A stretch of DNA of 64,000 bases from Kocuria flava (GCF_001482365.1 NZ_CP013254.1:2294001-2358000); one strand, 5' to 3'; positions 54,272-63,196 are shown, numbered from the stretch's first letter. Numbers and translations are program-made. Notes: generated by a model not told the origin, from the sequence alone.

Positions 54272-54650
54272 ACGCACAACGGCGCCCGACAACTCCGCTC
54301 TGACGAGAACAGCCATCCCAAGGTGACAAGCAGGACCCCACACACGCTCCATGACCTATACGGTGCAGTAAGGGTTCCTTTTGGGCTTTGCGGTCGGGGA
54401 TCAGGCCTGCGTAGCGCCGCCGTGTCTGTGGTGGGTGTGCGGGTCCTGCTCTGACGTTGGCTGCCCTCCGGTTCGGGGACGCCGGAATCCGGGCCATCCG
54501 TCGAACGGGTGTCGGTGTGCGAATGGGATGCGTTGCGGTCCGGCATCGTGCCTGGTCACGTGGGGAGCCGTTCGATTCCCGTCGGCGCAGCCTCGGGGTG
54601 CCTAGGCTTGAAGCACAGCGTGTGCATATTTCGAGGGATCGGGGGACCCC
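54272..54650. other. Intergenic region without a credible gene
   Basis: 379 bp between two plus-strand genes. Open frames on the minus strand cross it but lack domains and ribosome-binding sites. The last 50 bp presumably hold the promoter and leader of the next gene (GGGGGACCCC just before its ATG). Confidence 0.5.
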
Positions 54651-55289
54651 ATGCGCGTGACGGTCTTCGGTGCTGACAACGACATCGGCCGTAAGGTTGT
54701 TCAGGAGCTGATCTGGCGTGGTTATGAGGCCCTGGTCTTCGTATCGGACCCCAGCACGGTGACCGGCACCTGGGGGCACCGGGTGCAGGTAGTGAGCGGG
54801 CAGCTCACCGACCCGGTGGCCCTGGCCGCGGTCCTGGCGCGGACCGAGGCCGTGGTCAACGCGCTCGATCCGCGCCTGGACCGTCCCGGTGCGCACCTGG
54901 TGGAAGGCACCGCGCGCATGGTGGCCGCGATGCAGGACCACGGAGTGCCCCGCTACATCGGCCTGGGCAGCCCCGCCGTCGGGCTGTGCCCGAAGGAACA
55001 ACCCACCCCGGTGGTGAAAGCCCACCGGGTTCTTCTGAGAGCCCTGCATCCGCGTGTCCACGGCCAGATGCGGCAGATGATGGCCACGGTCACCGGCGCC
55101 GATCTGGACTGGACGATCGTGCGGTTCCTGCGCCACACGCCCGGTCGAGGTCGAGGGCTGAAGTACGTCGGATACTTCGGCCACGATGACATCGGCTGCA
55201 GCGCGGCCGCCGGCGACATCGCCGCTTTCACCGTCACCCAGCTCCTCGATGCCCGCCACGTCACGGAGGCCCCGGCCGTCAGCAACTGA
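54651..55289 (+). CDS. NAD(P)-binding (NmrA/atypical SDR) protein
   Basis: Rossmann-fold protein of 212 aa. Atypical nucleotide motif VFGADNDIGRKVVQELIWRGYEA at the N-terminus replaces the usual GxxGxxG by GADNDIG. VVSGQLTDPVALAAVLA and VVNALDP correspond to SDR strands 3-4. It resembles flavin-reductase-like SDRs (NAD(P)H-binding, BLVR type). No catalytic Tyr-x3-Lys is evident, so it may sense or bind cofactor rather than catalyse. It is a single gene. Confidence 0.75.
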   Translation: MRVTVFGADNDIGRKVVQELIWRGYEALVFVSDPSTVTGTWGHRVQVVSGQLTDPVALAAVLARTEAVVNALDPRLDRPGAHLVEGTARMVAAMQDHGVPRYIGLGSPAVGLCPKEQPTPVVKAHRVLLRALHPRVHGQMRQMMATVTGADLDWTIVRFLRHTPGRGRGLKYVGYFGHDDIGCSAAAGDIAAFTVTQLLDARHVTEAPAVSN

Positions 55290-55574
55290 GCCGCGCGGCG
55301 CCCCAACGACCACTGACCTGCAGACTGCCCTTCTTGATCACCAGATGACGGCACCGGTGCTGGGCCGGCTGGAGCTCAACACGTGGCCGGGCGCGTACGG
55401 TGTCCTACTTTCGCAAGCAAGCCCCGATCGTGCGGGACGGGGATGGTGAGTTCGGCAAAATCCTCCCGGGTGCGGTCGGAAAAGCCGTGCAGAGGCCGGC
55501 TGGTGCCTCGAAGGGCGGTGTGGATGGGCCTGGCGTATCTGAGCGCGGAGGTCTTCGGGGTGGATCGCTCTAGG

Positions 55575-55859
55575 TCACCCATCGGCGGAATCCTGGGGGT
55601 GTACCTGGTATTCCCGCAGGTCCAGGAGCTTGCGTTCTCCCAGTCCGTCCTCGCGGATCCACACCATACCCAACGGGATCGCGACCGTCTCCACCGTCCC
55701 CATCCAATGCACCACCCCGTGCATCTGCGCCTGCACCCGCTGGCCCGGGAGCAGCTGTTCCCCCGTCGCGCCGATATTGCTGGGCGCGTCGTCGGCCTGG
55801 CGCTCTGCCACCGCGTCTCCTGTGCCCTCGCCGCCCTCTGCGGCTTCATGCCAGCTCAT
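55575..55859 (-). CDS. Small orphan protein
   Basis: A 94-aa protein (MSWHEAAEGGEGTGDAVAER). A flexible acidic N-terminal third is followed by a compact beta-rich part: GVVHWMGTVETVAIPLGMVWIREDGLGERKLLDLREYQVHP (about residues 48-88), which looks like an SH3-like small barrel. No signal peptide. Codon usage fits the region. The function is unknown; neighbours are an NmrA-like gene and IS21. Confidence 0.55.
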   Translation of the reverse strand: MSWHEAAEGGEGTGDAVAERQADDAPSNIGATGEQLLPGQRVQAQMHGVVHWMGTVETVAIPLGMVWIREDGLGERKLLDLREYQVHPQDSADG

Positions 55860-56222
55860 GGTCCATCCTCATCACTGGAACGAAGCGGTCGGGAACTGTG
55901 ACCGAAAGTGGCACTGACCTGCGGGAAGCAGCCGCCCATGGAATTCGGCAGATAGAGACCGACCTGCCGAAGGACCCTCACGCACCGTTTCCAAACAGTC
56001 CGAGCCAGGAGCGGCTCCGGCCCCTGTCGCTTTACATATGGCCGGCTACCGGACATTTTCTAGGAGCACGACGCTGCAGAATGGCCTCCCCTTGCGGGAC
56101 ATGCGGTCATCCATCGCTGAGTTTCAGCCGTCCATAACGGGTGACGGAACGGTCGCGGCGACTTTGTATGGTTCTCCGGGCAAGGCAGTACCTCACATGC
56201 GTTGTGCGCCGCGGCCACCACA
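55860..56222. other. Intergenic region left of IS21 with repeat motif
   Basis: 363 bp without a supportable gene. It contains the third TCGCTTTACATATGGC copy (56027-56042), the near-palindrome CCGGCTACCGG directly after it, and low-grade frames with no recognisable domain. Confidence 0.5.
56027..56042 (+). repeat. TCGCTTTACATATGGC motif, copy 3
   Basis: Exact 16-bp match to copies at 27421 and 32042, same orientation. It is 180 bp left of the IS21 end. The following bases (CGGCTACCGG) parallel CGGTTACTGG at copy 1. Confidence 0.7.
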
Positions 56223-56292
56223 TGTCGGTTCCGGTCGAATAGGTAGCTGAAGTTCCGGTCGAAAAGTGAGCAGCTCGTCCAACGATTGGAGA

Positions 56293-57510
56293 GTGATCAC
56301 TGTGGAGGATTGGGCGCTGATCCGTCAGCTGCATCGGGTGGAGGGCTTGTCGCAGGCGGCGATTGCCAGGAGGTTGTCGCTGTCGCGGAACACGGTGGCG
56401 AAGGCGCTCCGTTCCACGGACCCGCCGTCCTATTCACCGCGTCCGCCGGTGGAGGGGGCGTTCAGCGAGGTCGAGGCCGCGGTGCGGGATCTGCTGGGCC
56501 GGTTCCCGTCGATGCCCACCGCGGTGCTCGCCGAGCGGGTCGGCTGGGAGGGGTCGAGGTCGTGGTTCTACGCCAACGTGGCCCGGTTGCGCCCGGGCTA
56601 CCGGGTGGCGGATCCGGCGGACCGGCTGGTGCATCATGCCGGGGAGCAGATCCAGTGCGATCTGTGGTTCCCGGGCCGGCTGATCCCGGATCATGCCGGG
56701 GTGGTGCGGGACTTCCCGGTGCTGGTGATGGTCGCCTCTCACTCCCGCTACGCGGTGGCCGCGGTGCTGCCCAGCCGGAGGACCGGGGACCTGCTGGCGG
56801 GGATGTGGTGGTGTGTGGCCGAGGGTTTCGGGGCGGTACCGCGGCAGCTGTTGTGGGACAACGAGGCCGGCATCGGCCGCGGCGGCAAGCTCGCCGAGGG
56901 CGTGGCCGCCTTCTGCGGGGCACTCGGGGTGCGCCTGGTGCAGGCCCGCCCCTACGATCCCGAGACCAAGGGTGTGGTCGAGCGGTTCAACGGGTACCTG
57001 GCCACCTCGTTCCTGCCCGGGCGCACCTTCACCGCCCCGGTCGACTTCCAGGCCCAGCTCACCGACTGGCTGATCACCGCCAACCAGCGCACCCACCGCA
57101 CCACCCGCACCCGCCCGGTTGAGGCCATGACCACCGAGCGGGAGGCGATGGGGCCCCTGCCGCCGGTGGACCCGGTGATCGGGCACCGCTTCACCACGCG
57201 CCTGCCCCGGGACTACTACGTCACCGCCGCCGGGGCCGCCTACTCCGTGCACCCGGGCGTGATCGGGCGCCTGGTCGAGGTGGTCGTGGACCTGCACACC
57301 GTCACCGTGACCTGTGCTGGGCGCACGGTGGCCACCCACCAGCGGGCCTGGGGATCCGGGGCCACCGTCACGGACCCGGTCCACGTGGCCGCCGCGGCCC
57401 TCATGCGCCGGACTCACCAGCAGCCCCGTACCGAGGGCGCTGCCGGCGGGCAGGTCGAGGTCGCCGATCTCGGGGTCTACGACCGGCTCTTCGGGATCGA
57501 GGTCGCCTGA
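56293..57510 (+). CDS. istA: IS21-family transposase IstA
   Basis: Transposase of 405 aa. GTG 56293 (ITVEDWALIRQLHRVEGLSQAAIARRL follows) matches where IstA proteins usually begin; GTG 56266 is the alternative. It has an N-terminal HTH, then a DDE integrase core: EQIQCDLWFPG (Asp), LLWDNEAGIGRG (Asp), KGVVERFNGYL (Glu). C-terminal beta-barrel block YYVTAAGAAYSVHPGVIGRLVEV. The stop overlaps istB by one base. Confidence 0.93.
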   Translation: MITVEDWALIRQLHRVEGLSQAAIARRLSLSRNTVAKALRSTDPPSYSPRPPVEGAFSEVEAAVRDLLGRFPSMPTAVLAERVGWEGSRSWFYANVARLRPGYRVADPADRLVHHAGEQIQCDLWFPGRLIPDHAGVVRDFPVLVMVASHSRYAVAAVLPSRRTGDLLAGMWWCVAEGFGAVPRQLLWDNEAGIGRGGKLAEGVAAFCGALGVRLVQARPYDPETKGVVERFNGYLATSFLPGRTFTAPVDFQAQLTDWLITANQRTHRTTRTRPVEAMTTEREAMGPLPPVDPVIGHRFTTRLPRDYYVTAAGAAYSVHPGVIGRLVEVVVDLHTVTVTCAGRTVATHQRAWGSGATVTDPVHVAAAALMRRTHQQPRTEGAAGGQVEVADLGVYDRLFGIEVA

Positions 57511-58322
57511 TGCGACCGGCCACCGAGCCCGCTGGGCGGACGCTGACGGATGCGGACAAGCAGATCCTCCACCACGCCCGTCAACTCAAGGCCCCCAGGA
57601 TCGCTGCCGACTACGCCCGGATCGCTGACACCGCCCGGGCCCAGCAGTGGAGTTTGGAGGAGTACCTCGCCGCGGTACTGGGGACCGAGGCCGCCGCGAG
57701 GGCCGCCTCGGGGGCCGCACTGCGGATCAAGGCCGCCGGATTCGAGGCGATCAAGACGCTCACCGACTTCGACTTCACCGCCCAGCCCTCCCTGGACCGC
57801 GGTGTGATCGCGCGCCTGGAAGCCGGGGCGTACCTGGTGCAGGCCGGCAATGTGGTGCTGCTCGGGCCCCCGGGCACCGGCAAGACCCATGTGGCCACCG
57901 GGTTGGGGATCGCCGCGGCCCAGACCGGGCACCGAGTCGCGTTCAACTCCGCCACCGGCTGGATCACCCGCCTGCACACCGCCCACGCCACCGGGCGCCT
58001 GGAAGCGGAACTGGCCAAGATCGCCCGGATCCCGCTGGTCATCATCGACGAGCTGGGCTACGTTCCGATCGAGGCCGAGGTCGCGAATCTGTTCTTCCAG
58101 CTGGTCTCGACCCGCTACGAGAAGGCCTCGCTGATCATCACCTCGAACCTGCCCTTCTCGAGATGGGGCGAGGTCTTCGGCGACACCACGATCGCCGCGG
58201 CGATGATCGACCGCATCGTCCACCACGCCGAGATCATCACCACCAAGGGCACCAGCTACCGCATCCGGCACACCAGCATCGAGACCCTGCCTTCCGTCAC
58301 CGAGACCGGACCGGCAGACTAG
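57510..58322 (+). CDS. istB: IS21-family helper ATPase IstB
   Basis: AAA+ (DnaC-like) ATPase of 270 aa that selects the target for IstA. Walker A GPPGTGKTH near residue 115, Walker B LVIIDELGY, sensor ITSNLPFSRWGEVFGD. The N-terminal helical IstB domain includes AADYARIADTARAQQWSLEEYLAAVL. ATG 57510 overlaps the istA stop (TGATG). It is intact. Confidence 0.95.
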   Translation: MRPATEPAGRTLTDADKQILHHARQLKAPRIAADYARIADTARAQQWSLEEYLAAVLGTEAAARAASGAALRIKAAGFEAIKTLTDFDFTAQPSLDRGVIARLEAGAYLVQAGNVVLLGPPGTGKTHVATGLGIAAAQTGHRVAFNSATGWITRLHTAHATGRLEAELAKIARIPLVIIDELGYVPIEAEVANLFFQLVSTRYEKASLIITSNLPFSRWGEVFGDTTIAAAMIDRIVHHAEIITTKGTSYRIRHTSIETLPSVTETGPAD

Positions 58323-58444
58323 AACAACCCCAAGAGGTGCTCACTTTTCACACGGACAAACAGCTCAAACTTCGAGCGGAACCGACATGGCCTCCGAGAC
58401 TGTCAACGAGTTGCTGACCCGGCAGGTGGGCCAGTTGAGCCCCT

Positions 58445-59940
58445 GATAGTGGATGCTCCTATTGGCGTCAAGCGGTTTTGAGGCGTTGCTGGTCGGTCTC
58501 CTCGAGCCAGTGCTGACAGCGGTGGACGAGGTCGGGATCGGTGCGGGTGCCCGGCTCCAGGCGCCGTAGCCGCTGGTAGGGCACCTCCAGGGTGCGGGCG
58601 GCGTCGGTGAGGCGGATGCCCAGCGCCTGGCGTTGCCGGCGCAGCAGCGGCCCCGGGAGGGGATCGGCAGGCGGATGGGTGAGCAGGGCGAAGACTTCGT
58701 TGGCGATGTGGCGCTTCAGGCACCGGATGATGTCGCGGTCGGCCAGTCCTTCGGCTCGGCGGCGGGCGAAGTAGGCCATGGTGCGGGGCTCGCGGAAGCG
58801 CATGCGGATCAGCACGATCCGGTGCAGGGCATGGTTGGCTTGGCGGTTCCCGCCCCGGGAGAGCCGGTGCCGGTGGGTCCGTCCGGAGGAGGCCGGGATC
58901 GGGGCGACCCCGCACAGGCCGGCGAACTGCGCCTGGGTGGCGATCCGGTCCGGGTTGTCCCCGACGGTGGCCAGCAAGGTCGCGGCCACCACGGGCCCGA
59001 CCCCGTGGGTGGCCAGCAGGGCGGGGTTGAGTCGGGCCGCGATCTGCGCGAGCTGGTCGTCCAGAACGGTGATCTCCTCGGTGAGGACCCGGTGGCGGCC
59101 CGCCAGGCGTTTCAGCGACGCACGGGCGAGCTGGTCGGGGTCATCGCCGGGTCCGGGGCGGGTGCGAGCGAGCACGTCCATCAGCTTCTGACCGTGATAG
59201 CGGTGGAAGTCGGTGCGCACGTCGCCGGGAGCGGTGATCAGCAGGGCGTGGATCTGGTTGAGGACCGCGGTGCGGGCCTTGGTCGCCGAGGTGCGCTCGG
59301 CCAGCAGGATCCGCAAGGACTCCACGAGCCCGTCGCGTTGCTTCGGGACCACCGTGGCCCGGCCGGCGGCCACGGTGAGCGCGGCCTGCTCGGCGTCCAG
59401 CGGGTCGGACTTGCCCTTGAGGCGCCGGTGCTGGCGGTTGGCGCGCATCACCTCGATCACGGTCACCCCCGCGGCCGCCAGGATCCGGGCCAGTTCGGCT
59501 CCGTAGGAGCCGGTGCCCTCCACGCCGACGGCAAGGACGGGCCCGTGGTCGTGCAGGAAGTCCACGATCTGCCGATACCCGGTGTTGGTGGCTACGAACT
59601 GCCGGTCGGCCACGGTCCGGCCCAGCTCGTCGACGACCGCCACGTGGTGGGTGTCGCGGTGTGTGTCGACCCCGGCATACCGTCCCGGGTTCGTGTTCCC
59701 AGAAGGGTTGGCCGCCGCCGGTGGCACTGTCATGATCGTCATGACCGGTGATCCTTTCCGTGATGGAAGAGCAACTGGTCACCGTCGGTCAGATGGGGCA
59801 GACAGCACAGAGGTGGGGCGACTTCCCGGTCAGGCTCCTATCAAGTCATGCTCCGTCTGGCCATACGGTTCACGGCCCCGGTGGGGGCGGACAGATCCAC
59901 TGGAAGACAACACCTGCGGGCGTCGGTGTAAGGGCGAGCC
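58445..59940 (-). mobile_element. IS110-family insertion sequence (second type)
   Basis: Approximate limits. The transposase gene ends at 58468. Beyond it, GCTTGACGCCAATAGGAGCATC (positions 58449-58470 region) parallels the 3' end of the first IS110 (GCTTGACATAGGAGCATC). Upstream of the gene about 200 bp of non-coding sequence (59743-59940) could hold the bridge RNA. No inverted repeats. Confidence 0.6.
58468..59742 (-). CDS. IS110-family transposase
   Basis: Recombinase of 424 aa, ATG 59742 (MTIMTVPPAAANPSGNTNPG). DEDD domain: YAGVDTHRDTHHVAVVD (Asp), VGVEGTGSYGAEL (Glu), KSDPLDAEQAALTVAAGRAT (Asp pair). The C-terminal transposase_20 domain has HGVGPVVAATLLATVGDN and RLSRGGNRQANHALH with the serine region. 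It is intact and distinct in sequence from the copy at 25292. Confidence 0.93.
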   Translation of the reverse strand: MTIMTVPPAAANPSGNTNPGRYAGVDTHRDTHHVAVVDELGRTVADRQFVATNTGYRQIVDFLHDHGPVLAVGVEGTGSYGAELARILAAAGVTVIEVMRANRQHRRLKGKSDPLDAEQAALTVAAGRATVVPKQRDGLVESLRILLAERTSATKARTAVLNQIHALLITAPGDVRTDFHRYHGQKLMDVLARTRPGPGDDPDQLARASLKRLAGRHRVLTEEITVLDDQLAQIAARLNPALLATHGVGPVVAATLLATVGDNPDRIATQAQFAGLCGVAPIPASSGRTHRHRLSRGGNRQANHALHRIVLIRMRFREPRTMAYFARRRAEGLADRDIIRCLKRHIANEVFALLTHPPADPLPGPLLRRQRQALGIRLTDAARTLEVPYQRLRRLEPGTRTDPDLVHRCQHWLEETDQQRLKTA

Positions 59941-59994
59941 ACACCACCGCCGGAACCTGCGTCCATCATCTCTGTGTACGGGTAGCCCGGTGAG

Positions 59995-60135
59995 CGCGTC
60001 GTCATAGACGAGGGCGGTCACCGCGTGATCCTTCGAGTGAACCTTCCACAGCACTCTCGAAGAGGACCATCACGATGACCGCTCCTTCCAGTGTCGACCC
60101 TGCCCAGTTCCTGCACGAGCACCTCGCCCAGGCCG
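59995..60135 (+). mobile_element. Stub of an IS256 element (leader and first codons)
   Basis: CACAGCACTCTCGAAG... and the ATGACCGCTCC start at 60075 mirror the leader and start of the intact IS256 transposase at 23532-24779. The peptide MTAPSSVDPAQFLHEHLAQA parallels MTAPHIVDPAGLLGEALTEA there. Homology stops near 60135, so this is a truncated remnant. Confidence 0.7.
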
Positions 60136-60601
60136 GTGCGGTCGAGCTCGGTCACACGCCGCAGGTTGCCACGGTTGAGGAGCGCGGCCGGGGAGAGCCC
60201 TCCTGTGGTGCCGGAGGACGAATCCGATGGCTCCGTGCCCAGCTCCCGGGATCCGGTTGACGCCGTTCACCACGTCGTCGACGACGCCCTGGTCTTCCGC
60301 CGGAACATCGCCGAGCCCACGATGAGGGCCGGGCGGCCGGCCGTCACAACCTGTCACAAACACGGCCCGACATCGGCCGAGCGCGACCGCCCGGCCCGAA
60401 GATTTCGCGACGTGTGGTTTTGTGACAGCCGCCCCACCGTCCGTTGGACTGCAGAGCCGTCCATCGAGTGGGATGAGCGCACCACACCATCCAGAGCGGC
60501 CGAGAGATCTGGCTCGACGACGCCGCAGCAACCAGTCGGCCGACCCCGGGACACCGGGACCGGCGGACACGGTGCTACCGCCAGGACCGATGGAGGATCG
60601 A
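60136..60601. other. Upstream region of the methionine locus
   Basis: 466 bp with no supportable gene. Its notable content is a set of GTCACAA repeats at 60343-60426 with potential stem structure. The leader of the sulfhydrylase remnant starts at the right end. Confidence 0.5.
60343..60428. promoter_or_regulatory. GTCACAA repeats, possible operator or structured leader
   Basis: GTCACAA at 60343-60349 and 60353-60359 (spaced exactly 10 bp) and the inverse TTGTGAC at 60420-60426. The outer pair forms a 10-bp perfect inverted repeat CTGTCACAAA / TTTGTGACAG (60351-60360, 60419-60428) enclosing GC-rich internal helices. About 175 bp before the first methionine-locus gene. Confidence 0.4.
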
Positions 60602-61039
60602 ATGACTCACCACGCCACCCAACAGGTCCACGCCGGTTACGAGCCCGAGGTCCCCTGCCGGCCGGTGGCCGTGCCCATCCACCGGACGGCGGCCTACCGC
60701 GTTCCCGATCACGCCACGGCCGCCTCGGTGTTCCGGCTGGAGACTCCCGGGTTCACCGACAGCCGCACGGGCAACCCCACGGTTGCCGTGTTCGAGAACC
60801 GACTGGCGGCCCTGGAGGGCGGGATCGGGGCCATCGGCACCGCCACGGGGCGAACCGCGCGAACGGTCGCCGAGCACCTGGCCCGGCACCCCACCGTCGG
60901 GCGCGTCCACCACCCGGCGATCCCCGCGCGCCCCGGACCGGTCAGCACCGCGTCACCGCCGCGGCCCGGAGAACCGGCAGCCCGCAGGCCCGGACCGACG
61001 TCGTCCGGGCAGCGCCGGGGGTGCCAGGAGCATGACTGA
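60602..61039 (+). pseudogene. O-acetylhomoserine sulfhydrylase-type PLP gene, internally deleted
   Basis: The frame encodes 145 aa against about 430 in the family. The N-terminus (HHATQQVHAGYEP, PVAVPIHRTAAYRV, RTGNPTVAVFENRLAALEGG) is that of Cys/Met-metabolism PLP enzymes such as MetY/MetZ. After GIGAIGTATG (about 60850) it jumps to VAEHLARHPTVGRVHHP, which normally lies near residue 290-300. The PLP lysine and most of the active site are gone. It then drifts into Pro/Arg-rich junk. The stop overlaps possible upstream starts of mesX. Its loss implies that homocysteine formation is done elsewhere. Confidence 0.8.
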
Positions 61040-61136
61040 GGCGGCCTTCGGGAGGGCAGTGCACGAGCAGCAGGCAACGACGTTCGAGACGAGTGCGGAC
61101 CTGGACGGCAGGCCCCCGGTCCACAGTGAGGAATCG

Positions 61137-62156
61137 ATGCAGCAGACCATCAGGACGAACGACTTCACGTTCGGTATCAGCACGACCCGCTTCGATGAGG
61201 ACTACTGCCCGTCGTCCAGTTCCCGGGGTACGACGAACTTCGCGAACCTGGCCCGCGGCGAGAACCGTCGGCAGAACCTCCGAAACACCCTGACAATGAT
61301 CAACAATCGCTTCAACGACCTGGCCGACTGGGACAATCCCAGCCGGGATCGCTATGCCGTGGAGATCGAGATCGTCTCCGTGGACCTGCACGTCGCCGCC
61401 GACGGCGACGACGCGGTGTTCCCCCTGATCGAGGTCCTCGACGTGCAGATCCTCGACACGCTGTCCGGTGTGCGCATCGACGGGATCGTGGGGAACAACT
61501 TCTCGTCCTACCTCCGGGACTACGACTTCAGCGTGGTGCTGCCGGAACACCACGCGAAGGTGTCCCGGTCCAGCATCCCCGATGACTTCGGCGCATTGCA
61601 CGGGAAGCTCTTCACGCACTTCCTGGACTCCGCTGCCTACCGCGAGCGGTTCGCCCAGCCGCCCGTGATCTGCATCAGCGTCTCGAGCACCAAGACGTAT
61701 CGTCGGCTCGAGAACCACCATCCGATCCTCGGGGTCGAGTACCGGCAGGACGAATCCTCCTTGACGGATCGATACTTCGAGAAGATGGGACTGCGGGTCC
61801 GCTACTTCATGCCCCGCGGCGCGGTCGCACCCCTGGCGTTCTATTTCCGGGGCGATCTCCTCAATGACTACTCCAGCCTGGCACTCATCGGTCTCATCAG
61901 CACGATGGAAACGTTCCAGAAGATCTATCGCCCGGAGATCTACAACGCCAATGCGGCGGCCGGCCGCATCTACCGGCCGAGCCTGGGAAGTCGGGACCAC
62001 TCGGTGACGCAGATCGGCTACGACCGCGAGGAGCGCAGTCAGCTGGCCCTCATGCAGGGGAAGTTCGCGGAGGAGCACTTCGTGAAGCCGCACCGGACCC
62101 TCCTGGAGCAGTGGGCCGCGGCCCACTCCGGACGAGAGAAGGAGACGCACCGATGA
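61137..62156 (+). CDS. mesX: MesX (DUF1852), partner of methionine synthase MesD
   Basis: Protein of 339 aa starting at ATG 61137 (MQQTIRTNDFTFG), preceded by GAGGA. An in-frame ATG at 61032 would add 35 low-complexity residues. DUF1852 signature stretches: TTRFDEDYCPS, TTNFANLARGENRRQNLRNTL, NRFNDLADWDNPSRDRY and YFMPRGAVAPLAFYFRGDLL. DUF1852 proteins (MesX) are, as I recall, required with MesD for folate-independent, oxygen-dependent methionine synthesis in aerobes. The stop overlaps the mesD ATG by 4 nt, consistent with an obligate pair. Confidence 0.9.
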   Translation: MQQTIRTNDFTFGISTTRFDEDYCPSSSSRGTTNFANLARGENRRQNLRNTLTMINNRFNDLADWDNPSRDRYAVEIEIVSVDLHVAADGDDAVFPLIEVLDVQILDTLSGVRIDGIVGNNFSSYLRDYDFSVVLPEHHAKVSRSSIPDDFGALHGKLFTHFLDSAAYRERFAQPPVICISVSSTKTYRRLENHHPILGVEYRQDESSLTDRYFEKMGLRVRYFMPRGAVAPLAFYFRGDLLNDYSSLALIGLISTMETFQKIYRPEIYNANAAAGRIYRPSLGSRDHSVTQIGYDREERSQLALMQGKFAEEHFVKPHRTLLEQWAAAHSGREKETHR

Positions 62157-63196
62157 ACACCCTGTTGCCCACCACCGTCGTCGGCAGCCTGCCCAAGCCC
62201 TCCTGGCTCGCGGAAAGCGAGACGCTGTGGTCCCCCTGGAAGCTGGACGGCGAGGAACTGCGCGAGGGCAAGCGGGATGCGCTGAGCCTGGCCGTGGACG
62301 AGCAGCACCAGGCGGGCATCGACATCATCAGCGACGGCGAACAGACCCGTCAGCACTTCGTCACCACGTTCATCGAACACCTCAGCGGCGTCGACTTCGA
62401 ACACCGGAGGACCGTGCGGATCCGTGACCGCTACGACGCGAGCGTCCCGACGGTCGTCGGCGCGGTGGGCCGTGAGCGGTCGGTCTTCCTCGACGACGCG
62501 AGGGCCCTCCGTGCGCGGACCAGCCAGCCCATCAAGTGGACGCTCCCCGGTCCCATGACCATGATCGACACCCTCTACGACGAGCACTACAGGAGTCGCG
62601 AAGAGCTCGCCTGGGAGTTCGCGAAGATCCTCAACCAGGAGGCCAAGGAGCTGGAGGCGGCGGGCGTCGACATCATCCAGTTCGATGAGCCTGCCTTCAA
62701 CGTGTTCTTCGACGACCTCAAGGAGTGGGGCGTGGCCGCACTGGAGCGAGCGGCCGAGGGACTGCGCAGCACGACGGCCGTGCACATCTGCTACGGCTAC
62801 GGCATCAAGGCCAATACCGAGTGGAAGGCGACGCTCGGGTCGGAGTGGCGCCAGTACGAGATGTCGTTCCCGCTGCTCCAGCAGTCGACGATCGACATGG
62901 TCTCCCTGGAATGCCACAACTCCCGCGTCCCGGTCGAGCTCATCGAGCTGCTCCGAGGCAAGAAGGTGATGGTCGGGGCCATCGACGTCGCCGACGGCGC
63001 GATCGAGACCCCGGAGGACGTGGCCGGCACCCTCCGGCAGGTGCTCCGCTTCGTCGATGCGGACAAGCTGTATCCGAGCACCAACTGCGGCATGGCGCCA
63101 CTGGCTCGACAGGTTGCGCGGGACAAGATGACCGCTCTCGCCGCGGGAGCGGAGATCATCCGAGCGGAACTCTCCGGAGCGGCGCCCTCGACGTGA
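62153..63196 (+). CDS. mesD: MesD folate-independent methionine synthase (core-MetE)
   Basis: Methylates homocysteine to methionine; 347 aa, i.e. only the catalytic C-terminal half of MetE without the folate-binding N-terminal half. Zinc/thiolate ligands are visible: His211 and Cys213 (VHICYGYG), Glu253 (SLECHNS) and Cys312 (TNCGMAP). N-terminal TTVVGSLPKPSWLAE and DIISDGEQTRQHFVTTFIEHL fit the family. With mesX directly upstream this is the MesD type, whose methyl donor is not established to my knowledge. ATG 62153 overlaps the mesX stop. Confidence 0.9.
   Translation: MNTLLPTTVVGSLPKPSWLAESETLWSPWKLDGEELREGKRDALSLAVDEQHQAGIDIISDGEQTRQHFVTTFIEHLSGVDFEHRRTVRIRDRYDASVPTVVGAVGRERSVFLDDARALRARTSQPIKWTLPGPMTMIDTLYDEHYRSREELAWEFAKILNQEAKELEAAGVDIIQFDEPAFNVFFDDLKEWGVAALERAAEGLRSTTAVHICYGYGIKANTEWKATLGSEWRQYEMSFPLLQQSTIDMVSLECHNSRVPVELIELLRGKKVMVGAIDVADGAIETPEDVAGTLRQVLRFVDADKLYPSTNCGMAPLARQVARDKMTALAAGAEIIRAELSGAAPST

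Larger units (their letters stand above)
56223..58387 (+). mobile_element. IS21-family insertion sequence
   Basis: A 2165-bp element with ends TGTCGGTTCCG (left 56223; right, inverted, ending 58387), each followed by TCGAA and then a second GAAAAGTGAGCA repeat, the multiple terminal repeats typical of IS21. It carries istA and istB. No clear target duplication was found. Confidence 0.88.

Noticed and set aside
54243..55313. 356-codon minus-strand gene opposite the NmrA-like gene
   Set aside because: Composition is that of an antisense shadow over 54651-55289, and the part outside it shows no recognisable fold.
48188..60135. Composite transposon bounded by IS256 copies carrying the kinase and SDR genes
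   Set aside because: The two IS256 remnants belong to different lineages with different ends and no common outer target duplication.
60260..60601. SAM or SAH riboswitch before the methionine locus
   Set aside because: I could not find the conserved cores of SAM-I, SAM-II, SAM-IV or SAH riboswitches; only the GTCACAA repeats stand out.
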